Shown: positions 8,182 to 17,116 of the stretch, in pieces
How positions within the stretch are numbered: position 1 is the first letter of the stretch
Layout: every line of letters starts with the position of its first letter
Assembly (NCBI GenBank): GCA_024403555.1
Contig: JAKSRP010000014.1
Span: 1-41,115 of the forward strand
Length of the DNA: 41,115 nucleotides
Source of the DNA: Lachnospiraceae bacterium
Lineage (GTDB): Bacteria > Bacillota > Clostridia > Lachnospirales > Lachnospiraceae
Direction of reading: 5' to 3'
Notes under the pieces: model-generated
The model's input: only the letters and a program-made list of their open reading frames with translations
Told to the model about the DNA's origin: nothing
The model's database searches: none
Position numbers and translations under genes: made by a program

Positions 8182-10821
8182 GTGAAAAAATATGGTGTGA
8201 ATGAACTGAGAAAGATGTATCTTGAGTTCTTTGAAAGCAAAGATCATTTAGCAATGAAGAGCTTCTCCTTAGTTCCACAGAATGATAACAGTTTATTATT
8301 AATTAACGCAGGTATGGCTCCATTAAAGCCTTACTTTACAGGTCAGGAAATCCCACCTCGCAAACGAGTAACAACTTGCCAGAAGTGTATCCGTACAGGT
8401 GATATCGAAAACGTTGGTAAGACAGCTCGTCACGGTACATTCTTTGAAATGTTAGGTAACTTCTCCTTTGGTGATTACTTCAAAGAAGAAGCAATCGAAT
8501 GGACATGGGAATTCTTAACAGACGTAGTTGGATTAGATAAAGACCGTTTATATCCTTCCGTATTTGAGAATGATGACGAAGCATTTGAAATCTGGGAAAA
8601 GAAAATCGGTATTGCCCCAGAACGTATCTTCCGTTTTGGTAAAGAAGATAACTTCTGGGAACACGGCGCAGGCCCATGTGGTCCTTGTTCCGAAGTTTAC
8701 TATGACCGTGGTGAAAAATATGGTTGTGGACAGCCTGGCTGTACAGTAGGTTGTGACTGTGACCGTTACATGGAAGTTTGGAACGACGTATTTACACAGT
8801 TCGATAATGATGGTCATGGCAACTACGTAGAATTAGAAAATAAAAACATTGATACAGGTATGGGTCTTGAACGTCTTGCAGTAGTAGTTCAGGATGTTGA
8901 TTCCATCTTCGACGTTGACACAATTCAGGAACTTCGTGACAAGGTTTGTGAATTTGCTAAGACAGAATATAAAGCTGATGAAATCAAAGATATCTCCATC
9001 CGTTTAATTACAGACCATATCCGTTCTTCAACATTTATGATTTCCGATGGTATTATGCCATCTAACGAAGGCCGTGGATACGTTCTCCGTAGATTAATCC
9101 GTCGTGCAGCTCGTCATGGACGTTTACTTGGTATTGATGGCAAATTCTTAGCTGAATTATCCAAGACAGTAATCTCCACATCCTGCGATGGATATCCAGA
9201 ATTAGCAGAAAAGAAAGACTTCATCACAAAAGTTCTTTCTCAGGAAGAAGACAAATTCAATAAGACAATCGACCAGGGTCTTTCTATCTTAGCTGACTTA
9301 GAAGCTGATTTATCCGCAAAAGGTGAAAAGACATTAACTGGTGAAGATGCATTCAAATTATATGATACATACGGATTCCCTCTTGATCTTACAAAAGAAA
9401 TCTTAGAAGAAAAGGGATTTGAAATCGATGAAGAAGGCTTCAATGCTTGCATGCAGAAACAGCGTGAAACAGCTCGTAATGCTCGTAAAGTAACAAACTA
9501 CATGGGCGCAGAAGCTACTGTTTACGAAGAAATCGATGCAGCAATCACATCCGAATTCGTTGGATATGATAAATTAGAAGCAGAAGGTAAAGTACTTGCT
9601 CTTACAACAGCAGAAGATGTAGTAGAAGCATTAGTTGCTGGAGATAAAGGTACAATTATCACAGATGTTACTCCACTTTATGCTACAAGCGGTGGTCAGC
9701 AGGGCGATACAGGTATCATCACAATTGGCGATGCACAGTTTAAAGTAGAAGATACACAGAAATTAGTTGGTGGTAAGATTGGTCACATCGGTGTTATGGT
9801 TTCCGGCATGATCAAAGTGGATGACGTTGTTACATTAAGCGTAAATGCTGATCAGCGTGCAAAAACTGCTAAGAACCACAGTGCAACTCATTTATTACAG
9901 AAAGCGCTTAGAACTGTTCTTGGTACTCACGTAGAACAGGCTGGTTCTTCTAACAACCAGGATAGACTTCGTTTCGACTTCTCTCACTTCCAGGCTATGG
10001 AAGCAGACGAAATCAAAGAAGTAGAAGCTATCGTAAACCAGAAGATCGCTGAAAACCTTCCAGTTGTAACTCAGGTTATGAGCATGGATGAAGCTAAGAA
10101 AACTGGTGCTATGGCATTATTCGGTGAAAAATACGGCGATGAAGTTCGTGTAGTTAAGATGGGTGATTTCTCCACAGAATTATGTGGTGGTACTCATGTA
10201 GCTAACACAGGCGTTATTTCCGCATTCAAGATTCTTTCTGAAACTGGTGTAGCAGCAGGTGTTCGTCGTATCGAAGCGATCACATCTGACGCAGTATTTG
10301 CTTACTATGATGAAGTAGAAGCTTCCTTAGAAAAAGCAGCAGCAGTTGTAAAAGCAAAACCAGCTGACTTAGTTGAAAGATTAGAAAAATTAATGGCTGA
10401 AATGAAAGCACTTCAGTCTGAAAATGAATCCTTAAAGAGCAAATTAGCTCAGGGCTCTTTAGGTGATGTTGCAAACCAGGTAAAAGAAGTAAAAGGTGTG
10501 AAATTACTTGCTACTTCCGTAAAAGACGTTGATATGAACGGCTTACGTGATCTTGGTGACCAGTTAAAAGAACAGATTGGTGAAGGTGTTGTAATCATCG
10601 CTTCTGATAATGGCGGCAAAGTGAACTTAATTGCTATGGTAACTCCAGAAGCTATGAAAGCAGGCGCTCATGCTGGTAACTTAATCAAAGGCATCGCTAA
10701 ATTAGTAGGCGGTGGCGGTGGTGGTCGTCCAAACATGGCTCAGGCTGGTGGTAAGAACGCAGCTGGAATCCCAGATGCACTTGCAGCAGCAGAAGGTGTG
10801 TTAGAAGGTCAGATCAAATAA
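8182..10821 (+). CDS. alaS: Alanyl-tRNA synthetase
   Basis: Charges tRNA-Ala with alanine and edits mischarged Ser/Gly. The 879-residue product is full length. Class II catalytic core at the N-terminus (LLINAGMAPLKPYFTG, CQKCIRTGDIENVG, HGTFFEMLGNFSFGDYF); an editing domain with NHSATH near residue 567 and CGGTH near residue 668; a coiled-coil linker near 715-755; and a C-Ala domain with a six-glycine stretch in GGGGGGRPNMAQAGG. The start codon is GTG at 8182, chosen because GGAGG lies 9 bases upstream and the protein begins with the family-typical MKKYGVNELRKMYLEFF. No T-box leader is visible upstream. Codon use is strongly biased, as in highly expressed genes. Confidence 0.98.
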   Translation: MKKYGVNELRKMYLEFFESKDHLAMKSFSLVPQNDNSLLLINAGMAPLKPYFTGQEIPPRKRVTTCQKCIRTGDIENVGKTARHGTFFEMLGNFSFGDYFKEEAIEWTWEFLTDVVGLDKDRLYPSVFENDDEAFEIWEKKIGIAPERIFRFGKEDNFWEHGAGPCGPCSEVYYDRGEKYGCGQPGCTVGCDCDRYMEVWNDVFTQFDNDGHGNYVELENKNIDTGMGLERLAVVVQDVDSIFDVDTIQELRDKVCEFAKTEYKADEIKDISIRLITDHIRSSTFMISDGIMPSNEGRGYVLRRLIRRAARHGRLLGIDGKFLAELSKTVISTSCDGYPELAEKKDFITKVLSQEEDKFNKTIDQGLSILADLEADLSAKGEKTLTGEDAFKLYDTYGFPLDLTKEILEEKGFEIDEEGFNACMQKQRETARNARKVTNYMGAEATVYEEIDAAITSEFVGYDKLEAEGKVLALTTAEDVVEALVAGDKGTIITDVTPLYATSGGQQGDTGIITIGDAQFKVEDTQKLVGGKIGHIGVMVSGMIKVDDVVTLSVNADQRAKTAKNHSATHLLQKALRTVLGTHVEQAGSSNNQDRLRFDFSHFQAMEADEIKEVEAIVNQKIAENLPVVTQVMSMDEAKKTGAMALFGEKYGDEVRVVKMGDFSTELCGGTHVANTGVISAFKILSETGVAAGVRRIEAITSDAVFAYYDEVEASLEKAAAVVKAKPADLVERLEKLMAEMKALQSENESLKSKLAQGSLGDVANQVKEVKGVKLLATSVKDVDMNGLRDLGDQLKEQIGEGVVIIASDNGGKVNLIAMVTPEAMKAGAHAGNLIKGIAKLVGGGGGGRPNMAQAGGKNAAGIPDALAAAEGVLEGQIK

Positions 10822-10857
10822 TAGTAGATATTGTTGAATTGATAAAAGTTTCAAATA

Positions 10858-10893
10858 AAAAACCTCAGATTCGAAAGAATCTGAGGTTTTTTT
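10858..10893. terminator. Bidirectional terminator between alaS and the ATP-grasp gene
   Basis: AACCTCAGATTC-GAAA-GAATCTGAGGTT is a perfect stem with a GAAA tetraloop, followed by a T run on the plus strand and preceded by an A run. It serves two converging genes. Confidence 0.95.
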
Positions 10894-10956
10894 ATTCTTT
10901 ATGAAAACTTATCAATTTCAAAAACGTCTAGTAACGAATACGTATTTCGAAAAATC

Positions 10957-12156
10957 TTAGTATGTTTCCTGAACGTATTTGATAAATGCGTCTTTTTCTT
11001 CTGCTGTAGAAAGTTTTGCTGTCCACATATGGTTACCCATAGCACCAGAAAGAGCTGTTGGGATTTCTTCGTCTAATACGATCTTATCGCCCCATGCTGC
11101 ACGAATATCATCAAAGTTATGAACATAAGGTTTGCCATAACGCTGAGAAGCGTAAACTGCAAAGAATTTTTCTTTGTTAAGGTCTACATATGTTTTGTCA
11201 TAAGCAACCATGTCAGCCCAGATTGTGTATACGTCTACGCTGTTAGCATAGTTGTACATATCAGGTGTCCAGCCGCCAGCTGGTCTCATGTTAACTTCTA
11301 ATGCAACGACATCTCCAACTTCACCAAGACCTGGTTTTGCTTCTAAGAGGCGGAAGAATTCTAAGTGGAAGAAACGGCTCTTAACACCGAAAGATTTTAC
11401 AGTTGCACGACCTTTAGCCTGTAAATCTGCTGGCATTTCATTTGCAGAATAGTAAGCAAGATGACCTTTCTGATTTACGATATCTGCAACACTTCGTGGC
11501 CAGGAAACAACAGCTTCGAAAATGATGTCGCCATTGCTGTCAGAGATTCCATCGTAGGACCAGATATCACCAAAGATAAATTCTTCCATGATATAAGTTA
11601 CAGGCTGTTTTGTAGCGAAGAAATATCTTACTTCGTCGTCATTCTTTAATTTGTGGGAGTCTTCTGCACCCATACCACCATCTGGTTTAACGAATACAGG
11701 GTATCCAACTGTGTTAGCAAATGCTAATGCATCGTCGCAATTGCTGTCAACTTCAACGATGTGATATCTTGCAACAGGTACGCCAGCCATCTCGTAATAT
11801 TTTTTCATTGTGGATTTACGACGTACGATTGCAACCTGTTCAGGTTTCATACCAGTTGTGATATTGAAGTCCTGACGAAGTTTTGCATCCTGTTCTAACC
11901 AATATTCATTGTTGGATTCTAACCAGTCGATCTTGCCATACTTGTGTGTGAAGTAACCCATAGCACGAACCATCTGGTCGTAATCTTCCATGCTGTCAAC
12001 TTTGTAGTATTCAGTTAAGCTATTCTTTAACTGATCGGAAAGTTCATCATAAGAAGTATCTCCAATACCTAATACATTGATTCCGCGCTGTTTTAAACGA
12101 TCACAGAAGTTCCAGTAGCTTCTTGGGAAAGCTGGTGAAATAAATACAAAATTCAT
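10957..12156 (-). CDS. ATP-grasp superfamily carboxylate-amine ligase, substrate unknown
   Basis: A 399-residue protein with a pre-ATP-grasp Rossmann-like N-terminus (FVFISPAFPRSYWNF...), then an ATP-grasp fold: Lys-containing segment GYPVFVKPDGGMGAEDSHKL, IMEEFIFGDIWSYDG (adenine hinge and following strand) and the Mg2+-binding ALEVNMRPAGG. Enzymes of this fold join a carboxylate, via an acyl-phosphate, to an amine or similar nucleophile. The layout is nearer to the PurK/BioC-carboxylase or dipeptide-ligase groups than to peptide-tailoring ligases, but I cannot name a substrate. It stands alone between two terminators; the ribosome binding site AAAAGGAG is about 12 bases before the ATG. Confidence 0.85.
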   Translation of the reverse strand: MNFVFISPAFPRSYWNFCDRLKQRGINVLGIGDTSYDELSDQLKNSLTEYYKVDSMEDYDQMVRAMGYFTHKYGKIDWLESNNEYWLEQDAKLRQDFNITTGMKPEQVAIVRRKSTMKKYYEMAGVPVARYHIVEVDSNCDDALAFANTVGYPVFVKPDGGMGAEDSHKLKNDDEVRYFFATKQPVTYIMEEFIFGDIWSYDGISDSNGDIIFEAVVSWPRSVADIVNQKGHLAYYSANEMPADLQAKGRATVKSFGVKSRFFHLEFFRLLEAKPGLGEVGDVVALEVNMRPAGGWTPDMYNYANSVDVYTIWADMVAYDKTYVDLNKEKFFAVYASQRYGKPYVHNFDDIRAAWGDKIVLDEEIPTALSGAMGNHMWTAKLSTAEEKDAFIKYVQETY

Positions 12157-12205
12157 ATCTTCTATTATCTCCTTTTCTTAATTATCAAATATTAACCTAA
12201 CTATC

Positions 12206-12214
12206 ATTGTACCA
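12206..12214 (-). promoter_or_regulatory. Extended -10 promoter of the ATP-grasp gene
   Basis: The minus strand reads TGGTACAAT, a TGn-TACAAT extended -10 element about 50 bases before the start codon. The -35 match is poor, as is common with extended -10 promoters. Confidence 0.45.
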
Positions 12215-12243
12215 TATAGTTTAATTTTATTCTATATAAAATG

Positions 12244-12277
12244 CAAAAAAAGGAATGACTAGCTATTAGTCATTCCT
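12244..12277 (-). terminator. Terminator of the AbrB-type gene
   Basis: AGGAATGACTA-N5-TAGTCATTCCT is a perfect 11-bp stem. Seven A residues precede it on the plus strand, giving a T run on the minus strand. Confidence 0.93.
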
Positions 12278-12282
12278 ATCTA

Positions 12283-12546
12283 CTATTCGTTGATTTTGAT
12301 ATTCGCGATTCGACAAAGTTCTCTGATCGTATCTTTAGAAACATACTTACCATCTAATTCTACAAGATCCTGTGTTTCTCCTGTAAAGATGTCCTGGTTT
12401 GTAAGTTTTTTAATAATAATAGTGTCGCCATCCTGATACATCTCAAGTGGTTCGCGGGTATCCATCTCAAAGCTTCTACGTAATTCAATTGGTAAAGTAA
12501 CACGACCAAGCTGATCTAATTTACGAACGATTCCAGTTGCTCTCAT
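12283..12546 (-). CDS. AbrB/SpoVT-type transition-state regulator
   Basis: An 87-residue protein with an N-terminal SpoVT-AbrB swapped-hairpin DNA-binding domain (MRATGIVRKLDQLGRVTLPI, then ELRRSFEMDTREPLEMYQDG). These dimeric or tetrameric barrels bind AT-rich DNA and control stationary-phase or sporulation genes. The C-terminal 35 residues (VELDGKYVSKDTIRELCRIAN) probably form the multimerisation part. AbrB, Abh and SpoVT cannot be told apart here; at 87 residues the AbrB/Abh class fits better than the much longer SpoVT. A GGAGGAG site precedes the ATG and TATAAT (12577-12582 on the minus strand) lies upstream. It is divergent from the phosphohexomutase gene, a possible target. Confidence 0.9.
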   Translation of the reverse strand: MRATGIVRKLDQLGRVTLPIELRRSFEMDTREPLEMYQDGDTIIIKKLTNQDIFTGETQDLVELDGKYVSKDTIRELCRIANIKINE

Positions 12547-12576
12547 AACACTCCTCCTAATATTTTAGCTAATTTT

Positions 12577-12582
12577 ATTATA
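12577..12582 (-). promoter_or_regulatory. -10 box upstream of the AbrB-type gene
   Basis: Perfect TATAAT on the minus strand, 30 bases before the ATG. The 17-base-spaced -35 hexamer (TTCCAA) is weak, so the promoter may need activation or be self-regulated. Confidence 0.45.
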
Positions 12583-12670
12583 GCACAAATTTCAATAGAT
12601 TGGAAAATTATTTACAAAAAAATATTTATTATGAGAATTGTTAAAATTGAGCAAACAGAAAGTCGATTCA

Positions 12671-12699
12671 TTGACATATATGTCAAAATGGATTAAAAT
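12671..12699 (+). promoter_or_regulatory. Promoter with palindromic operator before the phosphohexomutase gene
   Basis: TTGACA, a 17-base spacer and TAAAAT. The -35 box forms the left half of the perfect 16-bp palindrome TTGACATATATGTCAA (12671-12686). A dimeric repressor bound there would block RNA polymerase directly. The regulator cannot be identified from this window. Confidence 0.7.
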
Positions 12700-12769
12700 A
12701 TTATTAGGATTTTCGGTAAAAATATCCACATTTATTAACAAAAACATTTAATCAATAGGAGTGTGACAA

Positions 12770-14452
12770 ATGTACAAAGCAGAATTTGAAAGATGGCTTG
12801 CTTATGATTTAGAAGACTGTGATTTATATCCAGAACTCGCAAGCGTAAAAGACAATGATGATGAAATCGCTGATCGTTTTGCAGTATCCTTAGCATTCGG
12901 TACAGCTGGTCTTCGTGGTGTTTTAGGTGCAGGTACTAACCGCATGAACATCTACGTTGTTCGTCAGGCTACACAGGGTGTTGCTGACTGGGTTTTAACA
13001 CAGGGCGGAAACCAGACAGTAGCAATCGCTTACGATTCTCGTCTTAAATCTGATGTATTTGCTAAAGAAGCAGCAAGCGTTTTAGCAGCTAACGGTATCA
13101 AAGTTAGAATCTGGGATGCATTAATGCCAGTTCCAGCTCTTTCTTTCGCTACACGTTATTATGAATGTAATGCAGGTATCATGGTTACTGCATCTCACAA
13201 CCCATCCAAGTACAATGGTTACAAAGCATACGGTCCTGACGGATGTCAGATGACAGATGATGCTGCAGCTGTTGTTTACGATGCTATCCAGAAAACAGAC
13301 GTTTTAACAGGCGCTAAGACAATGAACTTCGCTGACGCTGTTGAAGAAGGATTAATCAAATTTGTAACATCTGACTGTAGAAAAGCTTTCTATGAAGCAA
13401 TCGAAGGATGCCAGGTTCGTCCAGGTCTTGCTAAGACAGCTGGTTTACAGCTTGTTTATACACCACTCAATGGTACAGGTTTAGTTCCTGTAACTACAGT
13501 ATTAAAAGACATTGGAGTTTCTGACGTAACAATCGTTAAAGATCAGGAATATCCAAATGGATACTTCACAACATGTAGCTATCCAAACCCAGAAATCTTA
13601 GCTGCTATGCAGTTAGGTATCGATGAAGCAACAGCTCGTGGCGCAGATTTAATGCTCGCTACAGACCCTGATGCTGACCGTGTAGGTATCGCTATGAAGT
13701 GCCCAGATGGATCCTATGAATTAGTATCCGGTAACGAAATGGGTGTTCTCTTATTAGACTACATCTGTGCTGGACGTATCGAAAAAGGCACAATGCCTAA
13801 GAACCCAGTAGCTGTTAAATCTATCGTATCCACACCACTTGCAGATGCAGTAGCTGCTAACTACGGCGTAGAATTACGTTCCGTACTTACAGGATTTAAG
13901 TGGATCGGCGATCAGATTGCTGGTTTAGAAGCTGCAGGCGAAGTTGAAAGATTTATCTTCGGTTTCGAAGAATCTTACGGATACCTTGCTGGACCATACG
14001 TACGTGACAAGGATGCTGTAGTAGCTTCCATGTTAATCTGTGAAATGGCTGCATACTACAGAAGCATTGGTTCTTCTATCAAACAGAGATTAGAAGAAAT
14101 CTACGCTCAGTATGGCCGTTACTTAAACCTTGTTGATTCCTTCGAATTCCCTGGTTTAACAGGTATGGATAAGATGGCTGGTATCATGCAGGGTCTTCGT
14201 GATGAACCTCTTACAGCAATCGGCGAATACAAAGTAGTAAAAGTAACAGACTACAAAGATACAGCTTCCACAGGTCTTCCTGGATCTAACGTTCTTCGTT
14301 ACGACCTTGAAGGTGGCGCTTCTGTAATCATTCGTCCATCCGGTACAGAACCTAAGATCAAAGGTTACTACACAACATTAGGTAAAGACTTAGCAGAAGC
14401 AAAAGCTCAGAAAGATGCTTTAGCAGCAGCTTTAGCTCCAGTATTCAGCTAA
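12770..14452 (+). CDS. Phosphoglucomutase/phosphomannomutase (alpha-D-phosphohexomutase)
   Basis: Interconverts hexose 1- and 6-phosphates, linking central metabolism to glycogen and cell-surface sugar nucleotides. The 560-residue protein has all four domains: FGTAGLRGVLGAGTNRMN near residue 43, catalytic phosphoserine loop TASHNPSKYNGYKAYG, Mg2+ loop TDPDADRVGIAM, sugar-specificity loop GFEESYGYLAG, and phosphate-binding RPSGTEPKIKGY near the C-terminus. GFEES is the sugar loop of the PgcA-like group, which favours glucose phosphates but may be relaxed; I therefore give no symbol. GGAGTG precedes the ATG. Codon use suggests high expression. Confidence 0.93.
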   Translation: MYKAEFERWLAYDLEDCDLYPELASVKDNDDEIADRFAVSLAFGTAGLRGVLGAGTNRMNIYVVRQATQGVADWVLTQGGNQTVAIAYDSRLKSDVFAKEAASVLAANGIKVRIWDALMPVPALSFATRYYECNAGIMVTASHNPSKYNGYKAYGPDGCQMTDDAAAVVYDAIQKTDVLTGAKTMNFADAVEEGLIKFVTSDCRKAFYEAIEGCQVRPGLAKTAGLQLVYTPLNGTGLVPVTTVLKDIGVSDVTIVKDQEYPNGYFTTCSYPNPEILAAMQLGIDEATARGADLMLATDPDADRVGIAMKCPDGSYELVSGNEMGVLLLDYICAGRIEKGTMPKNPVAVKSIVSTPLADAVAANYGVELRSVLTGFKWIGDQIAGLEAAGEVERFIFGFEESYGYLAGPYVRDKDAVVASMLICEMAAYYRSIGSSIKQRLEEIYAQYGRYLNLVDSFEFPGLTGMDKMAGIMQGLRDEPLTAIGEYKVVKVTDYKDTASTGLPGSNVLRYDLEGGASVIIRPSGTEPKIKGYYTTLGKDLAEAKAQKDALAAALAPVFS

Positions 14453-14484
14453 GATATTGATTTAAGTTTAGGTTGTTTTATTGA

Positions 14485-14516
14485 ATCCCTCTCGAGTTTT
14501 CGGGAGGGATTTTTTT
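14485..14516 (+). terminator. Terminator of the phosphohexomutase gene
   Basis: ATCCCTCTCGA-GTTT-TCGGGAGGGAT is an 11-bp stem with one T-G pair and a four-base loop, followed by seven T residues. Confidence 0.95.
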
Positions 14517-14593
14517 CGTTATATGCAAGTTAATATACAACTCATCCTAACATATACTTTTTTGCGATTTATAGCAATTTTTATAAAATACAT

Positions 14594-14622
14594 GTGACTG
14601 ATAACCTTTTTTCATGTATAAT
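14594..14622 (+). promoter_or_regulatory. Promoter of feoAB
   Basis: GTGACT, a 17-base spacer and a perfect TATAAT. A 7-bp inverted pair, ATACATG (14588-14594) and CATGTAT (14613-14619), brackets the spacer and overlaps the -10 box. Confidence 0.6.
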
Positions 14623-14636
14623 AGATTATGAGTAAG

Positions 14637-14657
14637 TATGTATGAGAAACATGCATA
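14637..14657 (+). promoter_or_regulatory. Candidate operator in the feoAB leader
   Basis: TATGTATG-N5-CATGCATA, an inverted repeat with one mismatch, lies just downstream of the predicted transcription start and 21 bases before the start codon. Position suits a metal-responsive repressor, but it does not match a Fur or DtxR box that I can recognise. Confidence 0.4.
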
Positions 14658-14678
14658 ATAGAAAAAAGGAATTAGAAT

Positions 14679-17015
14679 ATGACATTAAAAGATATCGCAA
14701 TTGGAAAAAGCGCAATTATAACAGAAGTTGGAGGAGAAGGCTCTTTACGTCAGCATTTTCTTGATATGGGTGTGATTCCGGGGGCAACCGCAACGGTTGT
14801 AAAATTAGCTCCGATGGGAGACCCCATGCAGCTTCGTATTCATGGATATGAACTGACCTTAAGACTTGCAGACGCAGAAAAGATAGGGGTAAAAGAGATT
14901 ACCAAAAATCCGGAACCAAAACGAGAACGAGTGAATAAACACATTCCACATCCGGGATACGGTGAAGGTGGAAAGTATCATGATAAAGAGGAAGAAGAAC
15001 CACTTCCAGAAGGGACGGTTCTTACCTATGCACTAGTTGGAAATCAGAACTGTGGGAAGACCACATTATTTAATCAGTTAACAGGATCGAATCAGCATGT
15101 CGGAAACTTTCCGGGCGTTACGGTTGATCGAAAGGATGGCGTAATTCGTGGCTATCCAGATACAAATATCACTGACTTGCCAGGTATTTATTCTATGTCT
15201 CCGTACACTGCAGAAGAACTGGTATCGAGAGATTTCGTGTTGAATCAAAAACCGAAAGCAATCATTAACATTGTTGATGCAACGAATATTGAACGTAACA
15301 TGTATCTGACCATGCAGCTTCTTGAGATGGACGTTCCGATGGTAATCGCACTGAATATGATGGATGAAGTTTTAGGTAATGGAGGATCCATCGATATCAA
15401 TGAAATGGAAGAGATGTTAGGTGTTCCAGTTGTTCCAATCTCCGCTGCGAAAAATCAGGGCGTAGATGAGCTGGTAAGACATGCGATTCACATCGCACAT
15501 TTCCAGGAAAAGCCTAGAAGACAGGATTTTTGTGATCAGGAAGAGAATGGTGGAGCAGTTCATCGCTGTGTCCATGCCGTTATTCATCTTATTCAAAACC
15601 GAGCAGACCAGACGGGACTTCCCGTTCGATTTGCAGCATCTAAGCTCATCGAAGGCGATGATACGATATTAGAAAAATTAGGGTTAGATGAATCTGAAAA
15701 GATTACATTAAATTATATTATCCAACAGATGGAAAAGGCCAGAGGGCTTGACCGAAGTGCGGCGATGGCTGATATGCGGTTTTCTTTCATTCAGAAGGTT
15801 TGTGATCAGACTGTAATCAAGCCAAAACAGAGCAAAGAAGCACTTAGAAGCCAGAAAATCGATGAGATTTTAACTGGTAAATATACAGCTATTCCAACAT
15901 TTATCGGAATTATGCTGCTGGTATTTTATCTGACCTTTAACGTAATCGGAGCATGGCTTCAGGGATTACTAGAAACTGGCATCGATCATTTTTCAAACAT
16001 GATTGGAGCGATTATGACTGCCAGCCATGTAAATGCTACCGTCCAGAGCTTAGTTTTAGATGGTATATTTTCAGGGGTAGGAAGTGTGTTAAGTTTCCTT
16101 CCGATCATCGTAACACTCTTTTTCTTCCTGTCTATTTTAGAAGATAGTGGATATATGGCGAGGGTAGCATTTGTCATGGATAAATTACTTCGAAAAATCG
16201 GTTTATCCGGACGAAGCATCGTGCCACTTTTAATTGGATTTGGTTGTACGGTACCGGCGGTTATGTCGACAAGAACCCTGCCATCCGAACGAGACCGTAA
16301 GATGACAATCTTACTGACACCATTTATGAGCTGTACAGCAAAGCTCCCAATCTATGCATTCTTTGTAAATGCGTTCTTCCCGGGAAAGGGAGGATTCGTC
16401 ATGGGAGGACTGTACCTGCTTAGTATTATAACGGGTATTATTGTAGCATTTATCTATAAAAAGACAATTTTTAAGGGAGAAGCAGTACCATTCGTACTTG
16501 AACTTCCAAATTACCGTTTTCCGGGAGCGAGAAATGTATGCCAGCTTCTTTGGGAAAAGGCAAAGGACTTTGTTTCGAAAGCTTTTACGGTAATTTTACT
16601 TGCAACCATTGTCATCTGGTTCTTACAGAGCTTTGATGGACATTTAAATCTGGTTGTGGATTCAAAAGAAAGCCTTCTTGCAGGCATCGCAAGCATCCTT
16701 GTACCAATCTTTAAACCGATTGGGTTGGGGGACTGGAAAATCTGTACTTCATTAATCAGTGGTTTTATTGCAAAAGAAAGCGTCGTTTCCACTTTACAGA
16801 TTCTCTATACAAAGGGTGTTGCCAACGTGATGAGTGCAGGAACAGCTGCAACGTTGCTTGTATTCAGTTTATTGTATACACCATGTGTGGCTGCAGTTGC
16901 ATCTGTTAAGCGTGAGCTTGGCGGAAAATGGGCTTTCCTTGTTGTGCTTTGGCAATGTGCTATTGCATGGATTGTTGCTCTTGGGGTACATATGATTTGC
17001 ACATGCTTTATGTAA
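14679..17015 (+). CDS. feoB: Ferrous iron transporter, FeoA-FeoB fusion
   Basis: Takes up Fe2+ across the cytoplasmic membrane. Residues 1-75 are a complete FeoA SH3-like domain (MTLKDIAIGKSAIITEVGG, HFLDMGVIPGA), joined by a charged linker (about 80-115) to FeoB. The FeoB part begins with a G domain: GNQNCGKTTLFNQLTG, VGNFPGVTVDRKDG, DLPGIYSMSPYTAEE, then NMMD, where G4 is usually NxxD. A helical region and two Gate domains follow, with GFGCTVPAVMSTRTL and FMSCTAKLPIYA, and the late SLLYTPCVAAVASVKREL. Most bacteria encode FeoA and FeoB separately; the fusion fixes 1:1 stoichiometry. No FeoC is visible. The ATG has AAAGGAATT upstream. Confidence 0.97.
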   Translation: MTLKDIAIGKSAIITEVGGEGSLRQHFLDMGVIPGATATVVKLAPMGDPMQLRIHGYELTLRLADAEKIGVKEITKNPEPKRERVNKHIPHPGYGEGGKYHDKEEEEPLPEGTVLTYALVGNQNCGKTTLFNQLTGSNQHVGNFPGVTVDRKDGVIRGYPDTNITDLPGIYSMSPYTAEELVSRDFVLNQKPKAIINIVDATNIERNMYLTMQLLEMDVPMVIALNMMDEVLGNGGSIDINEMEEMLGVPVVPISAAKNQGVDELVRHAIHIAHFQEKPRRQDFCDQEENGGAVHRCVHAVIHLIQNRADQTGLPVRFAASKLIEGDDTILEKLGLDESEKITLNYIIQQMEKARGLDRSAAMADMRFSFIQKVCDQTVIKPKQSKEALRSQKIDEILTGKYTAIPTFIGIMLLVFYLTFNVIGAWLQGLLETGIDHFSNMIGAIMTASHVNATVQSLVLDGIFSGVGSVLSFLPIIVTLFFFLSILEDSGYMARVAFVMDKLLRKIGLSGRSIVPLLIGFGCTVPAVMSTRTLPSERDRKMTILLTPFMSCTAKLPIYAFFVNAFFPGKGGFVMGGLYLLSIITGIIVAFIYKKTIFKGEAVPFVLELPNYRFPGARNVCQLLWEKAKDFVSKAFTVILLATIVIWFLQSFDGHLNLVVDSKESLLAGIASILVPIFKPIGLGDWKICTSLISGFIAKESVVSTLQILYTKGVANVMSAGTAATLLVFSLLYTPCVAAVASVKRELGGKWAFLVVLWQCAIAWIVALGVHMICTCFM

Positions 17016-17116
17016 GCAAAAAATGTGAAAGCTTGCTGGGGGGCGAGCGTGAGAAGGTGTGTAGCACTAGAATCCGTTCTTGTAGCGGGAAAATTTTTAT
17101 TAGTGAGGACATTATT

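Noticed and set aside
16928-17116. 63-codon N-terminal extension of the GpsA-TagD frame
   Set aside because: Overlaps the end of feoAB in another frame. The Rossmann motif and a GAGG ribosome binding site fit the ATG at 17117.
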